Of a DNA stretch of 23,518 nucleotides, positions 15,724-23,490 are shown piece after piece. This stretch comes from Ruminococcaceae bacterium UBA1425 (GTDB lineage: Bacteria > Bacillota > Clostridia > Oscillospirales > Acutalibacteraceae). The notes beneath the pieces are model-generated. The model saw nothing but the letters and a program-made list of their open reading frames with translations. It was not told the origin of the DNA and did no database searches. Within the stretch, counting starts at the first letter, position 1; each line of letters starts with the position of its first letter. The stretch is from NCBI GenBank assembly GCA_002329365.1, contig DCUB01000042.1:1-23518 (forward strand), in the 5' to 3' direction. Both the position numbers and the translations under genes were made by a program.

Positions 15724-16068
15724 CTAATAGTAAACCCTGTATTTTGCCACCACGTTTGTAATAGTATTCAAAAATGCTTCTTCACCGAATGTGTTTAACT
15801 TGAACATCATTGCCTGACTGCCGCCCGAGGAAATCGCCGACAGAAAAAGGTCGTCGCCCGAGCCTATGAGCGTAATATTAAGGCTCACGCGGTTTTGTCC
15901 CACCATGCTGTACCGCTCAAAGACGCGAACGGCGACGACAACGCCTCCGCAGGAGTAGTCGCTTCCGTTCTCAAGGTTTGCGGAAAAGCTTCCGCTCATG
16001 ACTGCGTCGTTTATTTCCGACAACACCTGATAAAAGCTGCCTTTAAGCCTGCACTCCAGTTTAGCCAT
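15724..16068 (-). CDS. DUF6054-like small protein
   Basis: 114 residues of mixed alpha/beta type, beginning MAKLECRLKGSFYQVLSEIN and containing ENGSDYSCGGVVVAVRVFER, then RVSLNITLIGSGDDLFLSAI, SGGSQAMMFKLNTFGEEAFL. I recall this pattern from the DUF6054 family of Firmicutes, which has no assigned function. The many valine-rich strands followed by a Gly-Ser loop suggest a ligand-binding or lipid-binding fold, but this is only inference. ATG at 16068 has GGAGGTG 6 nt upstream; a GTG overlapping that site is rejected. It lies 20 nt after the nitroreductase and 14 nt before GH36, so it is co-expressed with glycan genes. Confidence 0.8.
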   Translation of the reverse strand: MAKLECRLKGSFYQVLSEINDAVMSGSFSANLENGSDYSCGGVVVAVRVFERYSMVGQNRVSLNITLIGSGDDLFLSAISSGGSQAMMFKLNTFGEEAFLNTITNVVAKYRVYY

Positions 16069-16088
16069 ATGTATCACCTCCGGCTATT

Positions 16089-16613
16089 TTAATAAATATA
16101 CTCGACGTTGCCTTCCTTCTTTTCGACTGTCGCTGCCTGTTCGGCAGGGTATCCGAGAGCCGCCATGCCGTAAACGTCTTGCGAGGACGGGATTTTTAGC
16201 TCTGTTAGCACCTCTCTTATACGCGGAACACCGCAGATGCCGTTTAGCTGGTTAATCCAGACCGAGCCAATGCCGAGCGAGTGAGCGGCGAGGAAAATGT
16301 TTTCAAGCGCGCAGGCGCAGTCCTCCCTGTTATAGGCGTAATCCCTTTCGCAGGAGACGATTATAAGCGTATCGGGAGCATAAAAGTCGTAGTCGTCTCC
16401 CCTGCCGAGCTGTGCCGCGATGACGCTTGCAAGCTTTTTCATCAGCTTCTTGTTCTGAAGCACGGTAAACTTCCACATCTGGCTGTTTTTGGCGCTCGGC
16501 GCCAATCTTGCAGCCTCGGCAATCTTTTCAAGCTCTTCCCTGCCGATGCTTTGACCGGAAAAGCTCCTGACGCTTCTTCTCGTTAAAATGCATTTCAGCG
16601 CTTCGTTATTCAT
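16089..16613 (-). CDS. Nitroreductase-family FMN oxidoreductase
   Basis: 174 residues, typical for compact nitroreductases. LTRRSVRSFSGQSI (about 10-23) is the FMN-phosphate-binding N-terminus. RLAPSAKNSQMWKFTVL (36-52) is the classic AP-S-xNxQ-W-F block, and GIGSVWINQLNGI plus AALGYPAEQ are the C-terminal FMN contacts. It reduces an unidentified substrate with NAD(P)H as a dimer. The ATG overlaps the stop of the SGNH esterase gene (ATGA at 16613-16610), so translation is coupled; AAAGGAG lies 10 nt upstream. A redox enzyme inside a glycan operon is odd: it might act on an aglycone such as a flavonoid or other plant phenolic, but nothing in the sequence proves that. Confidence 0.88.
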   Translation of the reverse strand: MNNEALKCILTRRSVRSFSGQSIGREELEKIAEAARLAPSAKNSQMWKFTVLQNKKLMKKLASVIAAQLGRGDDYDFYAPDTLIIVSCERDYAYNREDCACALENIFLAAHSLGIGSVWINQLNGICGVPRIREVLTELKIPSSQDVYGMAALGYPAEQAATVEKKEGNVEYIY

Positions 16614-17686
16614 AATCTCTGAACTCCTTTCAGACAGCGTTCGATTTCTTTGCCTATAATATCCGCCATGCGGACAAAGCCGGCGTCGTTCGGATGCGTG
16701 CCGTCAACAGTGCAGCAGTCCCTGTATTCGCCCATAAACAGCCCTTTGCCGTCGATATAGAAAACGTTGCTGTCGCCGCTGTACAAGGCGTTCATGTACG
16801 TTTGAAAAATAACCTCGCGTCTCCTTGAGGAGTCGTCGATTTTGTTGTCGAAGTCGGGCCTTGAAATGAAGATAATCGGCAGCCCGGGATTTTTGCCCCT
16901 TATCTTTTTGTAAAGCCTGTCATGTGTGTCATTGAGGTGCCCGACGTTCGGAGCGTTGTGGTCGTAGTCGCAGACAAACACGCTCATGTCAAGGTCAGCC
17001 ATATAATTCACTATTGCTTCCTCGCCCTTCGCGCTTCCCGAAAAGCCGAAATTCATAAAGTTGCAGTCGAGCTTTCTTGATATTATTGCCTGATACGCGT
17101 TTCCGGGACGCGAGGCGCAGCCGCCCTGTGTGATTGACGAGCCGTAATAGACGACATGTGTCTTATACTTGTACGTCGGGGCGTCCTTGACTACCGAAAA
17201 GGTTTCAAGACCTATAAACAGGTCGTCCACGGGATTGTATAGCGGGAAATAGATTTCAATATCTCTCATGCGCTTCGAGCCGAAATAGTATATCTCCTCA
17301 AAACCGTCCTTGATTTTTACGGGCGGCGCAAACAGCTTGCAGAACTCGCCGTCGACATACATATCAAAGCCCGACGTGCCGGAAAGCGGCATGTGGGACA
17401 TATTGCATAGGACGGACATTTCTGCCTTTAAGGCGACGTATTCGGAATCGGTCGAAAAACGGACGCGCCCGCCCGCCGTGTTCAGATTTAGAGCCTTAAC
17501 CGACTCGCTTGTCGCGTCCGCAATCTCCTGTGGCATGCGTCTGAAAGGCTGACCGTCCTTTACGTTGAACAGCCCGAATATTCTGAACGGCTTTTGCCTG
17601 ACACTGTAAAACGTGATTTTTTCCTCTTTGATTTCGGAGTTGATTTTGAAATTGCTGTCGTAATTCGCTACGTCGTATTTTGCCAA
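16610..17686 (-). CDS. GxDLY-domain SGNH/GDSL hydrolase (carbohydrate esterase)
   Basis: 358 residues in two parts. The N-terminal beta domain (about 1-170) has GFDMY (106-110), the signature of the GxDLY domain. The C-terminal SGNH hydrolase has YYGSSITQGG (nucleophile Ser184), NFGFSGSAKG (block II Gly), CDYDHNAP (block III Asn244) and VDGTHPNDAG (Asp328, His331). Such enzymes remove acetyl or other ester groups from sugars, so this one probably deacylates the glycan handled by the locus. The start is TTG at 17686. A GGGAGG lies only 3 nt upstream, an unusually short spacing, and no better in-frame start exists before Met51, which would cut the N-terminal domain. The gene begins 21 nt after the SIS gene and overlaps the nitroreductase by 4 nt. 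Confidence 0.86.
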   Translation of the reverse strand: MAKYDVANYDSNFKINSEIKEEKITFYSVRQKPFRIFGLFNVKDGQPFRRMPQEIADATSESVKALNLNTAGGRVRFSTDSEYVALKAEMSVLCNMSHMPLSGTSGFDMYVDGEFCKLFAPPVKIKDGFEEIYYFGSKRMRDIEIYFPLYNPVDDLFIGLETFSVVKDAPTYKYKTHVVYYGSSITQGGCASRPGNAYQAIISRKLDCNFMNFGFSGSAKGEEAIVNYMADLDMSVFVCDYDHNAPNVGHLNDTHDRLYKKIRGKNPGLPIIFISRPDFDNKIDDSSRRREVIFQTYMNALYSGDSNVFYIDGKGLFMGEYRDCCTVDGTHPNDAGFVRMADIIGKEIERCLKGVQRL

Positions 17687-17707
17687 TGTCCTCCCGCCTT
17701 TCAGTCT

Positions 17708-18445
17708 TTACATGTAAAATATGTTGTCTTTGTATTCCTCGAATATTTTTCTGTTGTGCTCGTCGCCGCCGTCAAGGTTAGCGCTCATAAATACGGGCGG
17801 CACTATACCGTCGGCAATAAGCCTTTCGACCGTTTCTATAACAATTCCGTTAATCAGCGATGTGCCGACGGCGGTTGACGTGGGGCCAATCATCTCAGGA
17901 AGCCCGTCAAGCTTGATGGAAGCGTCGCCCGGAACCCCGCAGTTGTCTATTACAATATCGCACACCTCGAACAGCCTTTTTCCGGACGGGTGGCGCGACG
18001 TTACGGAGTTTGAATGCTGTAAGCTTGTGAAGCCGACTGCAAAAACTCCCTTTTTGCGCGCTTCAATCGCCATCTCAACGGGGACGGTGTTTCTGCCCGA
18101 ATTCGAGTGGACAAAAAGCATGTCGCCCGGCTTGACATTGTTGTTATCAAGAATAATTTTGCCGAGACCGCTCATGCGCTCAAGGTCGCTCGTCATTGTA
18201 ACGGGACGTGTATTGAGCATAACGCCGGAAAAGAAAATGGGGTTCATAACGGCAAGACCGCCGGTTCTGTAAAAGACCTCCTCCGCGAGTATTCCCGCGT
18301 GTGAGCAGCCGAAAACAAAAACGCTGCTTTTGCGCTTTATTGTTTCCGCCATAACCTCAGAAACCTTCGAAAGTTTCTCCCTCTGGGTTGACCACGCCGT
18401 ATTTATTGTTTCTGTTACCTTGTTTATATATGTTTCGCCTTGCAT
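17708..18445 (-). CDS. SIS-domain sugar-isomerase-like protein (COG4821 type)
   Basis: 245 residues forming one SIS domain. VFVFGCSHAGILAEE (42-56) is the first phosphosugar loop, and VHSNSGRNTVPVEMA (112-126) is the Ser-x-Ser-Gly loop that binds the phosphate. The IDGLPEMIGPTSTAVGT-like later segment (LDGLPEMIGPTSTAVGTSLI) is typical of the UPF0309/COG4821 group, whose members are annotated as sugar isomerase-domain proteins but mostly lack assigned substrates. ATG at 18445 has GGGAGGT 5-6 nt upstream. It is the first gene of the minus-strand operon and diverges from the GPH transporter; a TATAAT at 18479-18474 (minus) is a likely -10, with no clear -35. It probably works on a phosphorylated amino sugar or hexose released by the locus. 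Confidence 0.85.
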   Translation of the reverse strand: MQGETYINKVTETINTAWSTQREKLSKVSEVMAETIKRKSSVFVFGCSHAGILAEEVFYRTGGLAVMNPIFFSGVMLNTRPVTMTSDLERMSGLGKIILDNNNVKPGDMLFVHSNSGRNTVPVEMAIEARKKGVFAVGFTSLQHSNSVTSRHPSGKRLFEVCDIVIDNCGVPGDASIKLDGLPEMIGPTSTAVGTSLINGIVIETVERLIADGIVPPVFMSANLDGGDEHNRKIFEEYKDNIFYM

Positions 18446-18544
18446 TTTTTACCTCCCGAACATGACTTTTTTATTATTATACACTACGTCTTATAAAAAA
18501 TAAAGGGGCGGATTAATATTTCATGGACATAACGCAAATATATC

Positions 18545-18577
18545 GGAAATTTCGCAGTTCCTGCTTGCGCTATTTCC
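18545..18577. promoter_or_regulatory. Imperfect dyad in the divergent SIS/GPH control region
   Basis: GGAAAT-tt-CGCA (18545-18556) and TGCG-ct-ATTTCC (18566-18577) are inverted arms separated by 9 nt; 10 of 12 positions pair. The right arm lies over the -35 box at 18565-18570 of the transporter promoter, which fits a dimer-binding operator. The regulator is not in the window. Confidence 0.4.
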
Positions 18578-18593
18578 CGCGGCTGTATATAAT
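18565..18593 (+). promoter_or_regulatory. Promoter of the GPH transporter / GH38-like operon
   Basis: TTGCGC (18565-18570), 17 nt and a perfect TATAAT (18588-18593) precede the ATG at 18613 by 19 nt, leaving a very short leader of about 13 nt that just includes AAGGTGATT. Confidence 0.6.
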
Positions 18594-18612
18594 TGTCTTT
18601 GAAGGTGATTAA

Positions 18613-20034
18613 ATGGAAAAGGCTTTAACTCACGGTATCACAATCAGGGACAAGGCAGGCTACGCGCTCGGCGACTTCGCCGGCCTGCTTATTTTCGGCA
18701 TGGTCAACGCGTTTTTGCAGATGTTTTATTCCGACGTTCTGCACATATCGCTTACGCGCATTGCCGTTTTAATGCTTATAGCGAGAATCTGGGACGCGGT
18801 CAACGACCCGATGTGGGGCGGATTTATCGACTCGCGCAGACCCACGAAGTACGGAAGGTTCCGTCCCTACATTCTGGGGGCGTCCTTTCCTCTTGCCGTC
18901 AGCTCTGTTCTGATGTTTACGAAAATACCGGGGTTAACCGACAATCAATATCTCGTTTACGCCTACATAACGTATATTTTTTACGGAATGATGTACACCG
19001 GCACAAACATACCCTACGGCTCCGTGGCTTCTGTTATTACTGACGACGAGCTGGAAAGGTCGGCGCTTTCGGTGTGGCGTTCCATCGGCTCCGGATTGGG
19101 CGGGCTTCCCTCTCAGGTTATACTTCCGCTTGTCGTCTATACCACAGCCGTTAGCGGCGCGAAGGTGCTTGACCCGCAAAAGCTGTTTTATGCCGTAACA
19201 GTTCTCGCCGCAATTATGCTGTTCGCCTATTTCGGCAGCTTTAAACTGACAAAGGAAAGAGTGTCAGTTCCCGAATCTCAGAACAGGGAAAAATACAGTA
19301 TTATAAACACCATCCGCACACTGTTAAAAAACAGGCCCTTTGTCATTTTATGTCTTATATCCATGTTTATTATAACGTTCCAGCTTTATTCCCAGACAAT
19401 ATACAACTACCTTTTCAAGGATTTTTACGAAAAACCGGGGCTTTTCAGCCTTGTTACCGTCTGCACATATCTGCCTATGGCGATGCTCATCCCCGTGATG
19501 TCAAAGCTTGTGAGGCGGTTCGGCAAAAAGGAGCTGTGCGCCTTCGGCATGGGATTTTCCGCCGTAGTCAACCTTGTTCTTTTTCTTTTGCGGTATACGC
19601 CGCTCATGCATAATCCTTACGTTTTTATTGTGTTCGCTTTTTTCAGCGGTTTAGGTCAGACCTTTTTACTGCTTGAGGTATGGGCTCTTGTTATGGACGT
19701 TATCGACTATCAGGAAAGCCTTTCACGCAGACGCGAGGAGGGCACAAGCTACGCCTTTTACAGCTTTGTCAGAAAATTAGGTCACACCGTCGCCGCCTCG
19801 GGAGCGTCGCTTCTGCTCGCATTTATTGGCTACGACATCGACAGAACGGATGTAGGTCAGTCTTCGGAGGTGCTTTACAGGCTTTACGATATTTCAACCG
19901 TTGTTCCCGCCGTCCTGTTTGCCGTCATATTCATCCTGCTTATGTTCTGTTATCCTCTTAATAAAGCAAGGCTCGCGGAGCTTCACGAAAAGCTCACTGT
20001 TCAAAGAAATACGGAGGCACAAGATGAGTTATAA
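18613..20034 (+). CDS. GPH-family (MelB-like) sugar:cation symporter
   Basis: 473 residues with twelve predicted membrane helices. The N-terminus KAGYALGDFAGLLIFGMVNA and the loop IARIWDAVNDPMWGGFIDSR (Asp pair in helix II/loop 2-3), followed by KYGRFRPYIL, are the signature of glycoside-pentoside-hexuronide symporters such as MelB. They carry oligosaccharides, glycosides or uronides with Na+ or H+. ATG at 18613 has AAGGTGATT 5 nt upstream. The last 11 nt overlap the start of the GH38/57-like gene (20024-20034), so the two are translationally coupled and probably share a substrate. It is the only transporter in the window and the likely entry route for the cytoplasmic glycosidases. Confidence 0.93.
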   Translation: MEKALTHGITIRDKAGYALGDFAGLLIFGMVNAFLQMFYSDVLHISLTRIAVLMLIARIWDAVNDPMWGGFIDSRRPTKYGRFRPYILGASFPLAVSSVLMFTKIPGLTDNQYLVYAYITYIFYGMMYTGTNIPYGSVASVITDDELERSALSVWRSIGSGLGGLPSQVILPLVVYTTAVSGAKVLDPQKLFYAVTVLAAIMLFAYFGSFKLTKERVSVPESQNREKYSIINTIRTLLKNRPFVILCLISMFIITFQLYSQTIYNYLFKDFYEKPGLFSLVTVCTYLPMAMLIPVMSKLVRRFGKKELCAFGMGFSAVVNLVLFLLRYTPLMHNPYVFIVFAFFSGLGQTFLLLEVWALVMDVIDYQESLSRRREEGTSYAFYSFVRKLGHTVAASGASLLLAFIGYDIDRTDVGQSSEVLYRLYDISTVVPAVLFAVIFILLMFCYPLNKARLAELHEKLTVQRNTEAQDEL

Positions 20035-22504
20035 AATACATGTAGCTTACGGCTTTCACGTCAACTGCTACCACTCCTACAGGGGCGACACAAACGACAA
20101 TTTCGGCTTCGGCTCCGATATAAGAATAATCAGAAAAATTATAAGCGAGCTTAACACCTTAAACGAAAAAGGCATTCCCGTAAAGGGAACGTGGGACGCC
20201 GAAAACTATTACTCCCTCGAAAAGATTCTGCCGGAATATGCGCCTGACATCATCGACGGAATCCGCCTCCGTGTTGAAAAATACGGCGACGAAAACATCA
20301 TTATGGGCTACAACAACGGCGCGCTTTCGGCTATGACGGAGGACGAATTTGAGGCTTCAATAAAGCTTTCCGTAACAAATCCTAACGGCTCGGGGCTAAA
20401 CGACATTTTCGGAACATGTGAAATGATTGTAAGGCCGCAGGAGGTCATGTTCACACCGTCGCAGGTCTCGCTTTATAACAGGCTTGGTATTAAGGCGGTG
20501 TGCCTTTATTATTCCTGCATCCCCTTCGACGCGTTCAGAACAATAGTGCCGAAGCTGCCCGACGAACAGGCGTTTAACCCGCTGAAATACACCTACAAGG
20601 GCGAAAGCATGACTGTAATCCCCACATACAGCAATGCAGACGTGTGCGACGCGGGATGTCTGCGCGCATGGGTAAAGGAGCTGCATAAAAAGCAGACAAG
20701 CGGCGAAATCAAAAACGACATGTTTATCTTCATAAACATGGACGCCGACGCGATGTTCTGGGAAACAATTGACATACCTCTGATTAAGGGTAAAATCGCC
20801 AACACCGACGGCATCCGTGGACTTGTTACTGAAATTGCCGACCTCGATTACGTTGTGTTCGACACCCCGGGCGGATACCTCAAAAGCCACGGCACAGTCG
20901 GAAAAATCAGCTTTACGCAGGATACGGCGGACGGAAATTTCACGGGTTACGCGAGCTGGGCGGAAAAGCCCTTTAACCGCTTTGTCTGGACAAGGCTTGA
21001 AAGGGCAAGGGCAATGTCCGCGCTTTACGAAAGGGACAGTCTTTCGCCCTCGTTTGACGACAGAATATTGCTGCTTTCTACAACTCATTTCGGGCTTGCA
21101 ACGCCCGTGCTCAACATAAGCCGCGAAAAAACGGCAACGGAGCTTTCGGAGCGCATGGAGAAAAAAGAGAGAGCCACTCTGCCCGACACGGACTGTCTTA
21201 CAGTCAAAAACATCACCGGCAGTCACTTGCAGTTCTTACAGTTATCCGTCAGCGGCGGACTGTCGCCGTCACAAATTCTGCTTAAAGCCGACGGACTTCT
21301 TGACTATTGCATAACCGACATGGGCTGCGGCTCCGTTTTTGTCATGCTGAAATTTGAATCGGTTCTGACTGAGTATGAGCTTCAGGTCAATATTTCCGAA
21401 AGCAGTCCTCCGCGTGACCTGCCCGAAAGCCTTTGCGCGGGAGGTACGGATATACGCTTTTCCCCCGACGGTCATATATCGTCCGTCACAAGGAACGGCA
21501 AAAAAATCGGCGGGAGTGATTTTCTTAAAAGCTTTGTCACCTACGCCGGAGCGGAATATGAGTTTTCGCGCGCTTCGCTTTTGCCGCTCGAGTGCGGCGG
21601 CTCGGGAAAAGGTGTGAGGATAAGCGGCGAAATACACGTTCCGGACGAGCTTTCGGGCGGAATGTTTATATACGATTTCTTTACAGCACCCTTTACCTCC
21701 GCCGTGTTTGTCAGAACAACCGTTTTATATCCGCGCACTGTTGAGGACACGTCGATATCCACCGAAAATTCCACGCTTGGAAGAAAGAGTGATATGCGCT
21801 GGCAGGAAACGGCGCCGTTCCAGATAACGCCGTGCTTCAAGGGCGCGTCGGTTATAAAGAGGAACTTCATGGGCGACGTCTCGACATATGATACGGGCGA
21901 TTTCGCGCGATGCGACGAAAAAAACAGCTATCTTGCGTCGTTTAATCATCAGCTTACTGCGGGGATGGTCGGTCTTACCGACGGTGAAACGGGAATCGTA
22001 ATAGCCAACGCAAGACAGATATTAGGCTCGATGGCGCACTGCCCCATGCGGCTCGACGGCGACGGAACCGTTCACATGAACCCCTTCGGCACATATTACG
22101 GCAGGCAGCGTCATCATTGGAGCAGAACAAACGGCGCCATACTCGACGCATATGTAATGATTTCCCCGCAGTCGCGTTCGATTGCGCCCTCCTACAACGG
22201 AAACAGCGAAACGGCTTTGCTCGGGATATTCACATATGACGGGCTGCTGCCGGAAGGCGAAATTCTGAACGAAATAAAGGCTTTTTCCGACGGTGCTGTG
22301 GCCTGTGCTCCGAAGGACTGCGTACTCTTGCCGTTTGAGGGCGACAACGTAAAATTCAAGGAAATAACCGAGAATATCATAAGCGAAAGAGAAATAAAAT
22401 CTCCCGTCTCCGCTGCGGGCGACAGGAGCAAGCTGCAATACATTAAGGTAGGCGCGAGGGCGGTCATAAACATCATAAAGCACCAGATAAAGGTGAGGAA
22501 ATAA
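20024..22504 (+). CDS. Large GH38/GH57-like putative glycoside hydrolase, uncharacterised
   Basis: 826 residues, no signal peptide. The N-terminal half (about 1-350) looks like the (beta/alpha)7 barrel of GH57/GH38/polysaccharide-deacetylase type. HVAYGFHVNCYHSYRGDTND holds His12, His17 and Asp22 as candidate active-site or metal residues; KGTWDAENYYSLEKIL (Asp58, Glu60), MFTPSQVSLYNRLGIKAVCL and FIFINMDADAMFWETID follow in the order of GH57 motifs. The rest is beta-rich, like the mutarotase-type domains of GH38 (for example VGLTDGETGIVIANARQ, SYNGNSETALLGIFTYDG). I cannot place it in a characterised family. ATG at 20024 with GGAGG 6 nt upstream is chosen; an earlier start would run through the transporter frame. 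No terminator follows directly, so read-through into the TraX gene is possible. Confidence 0.8.
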   Translation: MSYKIHVAYGFHVNCYHSYRGDTNDNFGFGSDIRIIRKIISELNTLNEKGIPVKGTWDAENYYSLEKILPEYAPDIIDGIRLRVEKYGDENIIMGYNNGALSAMTEDEFEASIKLSVTNPNGSGLNDIFGTCEMIVRPQEVMFTPSQVSLYNRLGIKAVCLYYSCIPFDAFRTIVPKLPDEQAFNPLKYTYKGESMTVIPTYSNADVCDAGCLRAWVKELHKKQTSGEIKNDMFIFINMDADAMFWETIDIPLIKGKIANTDGIRGLVTEIADLDYVVFDTPGGYLKSHGTVGKISFTQDTADGNFTGYASWAEKPFNRFVWTRLERARAMSALYERDSLSPSFDDRILLLSTTHFGLATPVLNISREKTATELSERMEKKERATLPDTDCLTVKNITGSHLQFLQLSVSGGLSPSQILLKADGLLDYCITDMGCGSVFVMLKFESVLTEYELQVNISESSPPRDLPESLCAGGTDIRFSPDGHISSVTRNGKKIGGSDFLKSFVTYAGAEYEFSRASLLPLECGGSGKGVRISGEIHVPDELSGGMFIYDFFTAPFTSAVFVRTTVLYPRTVEDTSISTENSTLGRKSDMRWQETAPFQITPCFKGASVIKRNFMGDVSTYDTGDFARCDEKNSYLASFNHQLTAGMVGLTDGETGIVIANARQILGSMAHCPMRLDGDGTVHMNPFGTYYGRQRHHWSRTNGAILDAYVMISPQSRSIAPSYNGNSETALLGIFTYDGLLPEGEILNEIKAFSDGAVACAPKDCVLLPFEGDNVKFKEITENIISEREIKSPVSAAGDRSKLQYIKVGARAVINIIKHQIKVRK

Positions 22505-22591
22505 CAAAAATAAGCCGGTGCTTATGTTACAGACTTAACCTGCACAAAAGTATATCAGAAAAAAGGAGACGGACAAGCGGGAGAAACAATA

Positions 22592-23329
22592 GTGAAAAAA
22601 ATGCGCCTTTCGGGCTTTGCAGTCAAGCGCGTTGCCGTAATCAGCATGATAGTCGACCATGTGTGCGGTTTTATTATAAGACCGTATTATATGGAAAGAT
22701 TTCATATAATAACATCTGAAGCTCAGGCGCACCAATCCATGCGGTGGTATTATCTTATCGAATCATGCGATGCAATCGGCAGCATCGCCTTCCCGCTGTT
22801 TTGCTTTTTGCTGGCAGAAGGCTTTTTGCATTCAAGAAACCGTTTAAAATATGCCCTGCGTCTTACGGCGTTCGCGCTGATTTCCGAAATTCCTTTCAAT
22901 CTCGTACATAACGGCACTGTATTTTTTTACGGACTGCAAAACGTGATGTTTACACTTGCGACGGGCATTTTTACGCTTTATGCGGCGTCATTGGCGGAAA
23001 ACAGACTGACAGGCGGTAAAAAGCTTTGGTTTGCCCGCATAGCGATTACCGCAGCCGGCATGGGCGCGGCTCTTCTGATAAAGGGCGAATATGTTTTCCT
23101 CGGCGTCCTGGCAGTCAGCCTGTTTTACTATCTGAGAGAATATCGTTGGCTGAAATTTTTGTCGTTCGCTCCTTTGGTCGTGCCGTCGGTTTGGTCGCTT
23201 TTGGCCGTAATTCCTATTCTTCTTTACAACGGGGCAAGGGGAAAAGGCTCAAAATATTTCTTTTATATTTTCTACCCTGCACATTTTCTGCTGATTTATC
23301 TGCTTGTCACGATGCACGTCTTTTTCTGA
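22592..23329 (+). CDS. TraX-family integral membrane protein
   Basis: 245 residues with about eight hydrophobic segments. The features KMRLSGFAVKRVAVISMIVDH, FPLFCFLLAEGFLHSRNRLK and ISEIPFNLVHNGTVFFYGLQ are those of the TraX family, named for the F-plasmid pilin N-acetyltransferase but widespread in Firmicutes chromosomes without conjugation genes. Members are believed to acylate proteins or surface polymers. The start is GTG at 22592, with GGGAG 8 nt upstream; an ATG at 22601 is the alternative. The upstream 87 nt hold a small ATAAGC-CGGT-GCTTAT hairpin but no confident promoter. It ends before the terminator at 23361. No neighbouring pilus gene is present. Confidence 0.88.
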   Translation: MKKMRLSGFAVKRVAVISMIVDHVCGFIIRPYYMERFHIITSEAQAHQSMRWYYLIESCDAIGSIAFPLFCFLLAEGFLHSRNRLKYALRLTAFALISEIPFNLVHNGTVFFYGLQNVMFTLATGIFTLYAASLAENRLTGGKKLWFARIAITAAGMGAALLIKGEYVFLGVLAVSLFYYLREYRWLKFLSFAPLVVPSVWSLLAVIPILLYNGARGKGSKYFFYIFYPAHFLLIYLLVTMHVFF

Positions 23330-23360
23330 AAATGAAAATACTTGGAAAATGCATAAAAAA

Positions 23361-23394
23361 GCCCTGTCCGGACATATCCGAACAGGCCTTTTTA
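23361..23394 (+). terminator. Intrinsic terminator after the TraX-family gene
   Basis: CCTGTCCGGA-CATA-TCCGAACAGG forms a 10-bp stem with one C-A mismatch, followed by CCTTTTTATT. It begins about 30 nt after the stop codon and is correctly placed to end the transcript. Confidence 0.85.
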
Positions 23395-23430
23395 TTGAAT
23401 TATAACGCATTTTTTAATACAAAAGTGTCT

Positions 23431-23490
23431 TGGTGCATTTTGGTGCACCACGCGACCATTTTGGTGCATTTAGGTGTTAGTGGTGCATTT
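23431..23490. repeat. Helically spaced 10-bp TGGTGCATTT repeats
   Basis: TGGTGCA occurs at 23431, 23441, 23462 and 23481, with a degraded AGGTGTTAG unit at 23472. The spacing is 10, 21 and 19, that is, about one or two DNA turns. The unit at 23441-23450, TGGTGCACCA, is a perfect palindrome. No reading frame is associated; the array lies between the terminator and the window edge and may belong to the control region of the next gene. Confidence 0.7.

Noticed and set aside
19901..20023. Earlier start for the GH38/57-like protein
   Set aside because: The extra 41 residues are read out of frame inside the transporter gene. GGAGG 6 nt before the ATG at 20024 and the homologous start HVAYGFHVN support the later start.
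20396..21226. 276-codon open frame on the minus strand inside the GH38/57-like gene
   Set aside because: Cys/Val/His-rich without domain pattern; it is an antisense shadow of a real gene.
22510..22527. Small ATAAGC-CGGT-GCTTAT hairpin after the GH38/57-like gene
   Set aside because: Only a 6-bp stem with no following T run; not called as a terminator.
22592..23329. TraX as a sign of a conjugative element
   Set aside because: TraX-family genes are common in Firmicutes chromosomes; no tra, relaxase or pilus genes are nearby.
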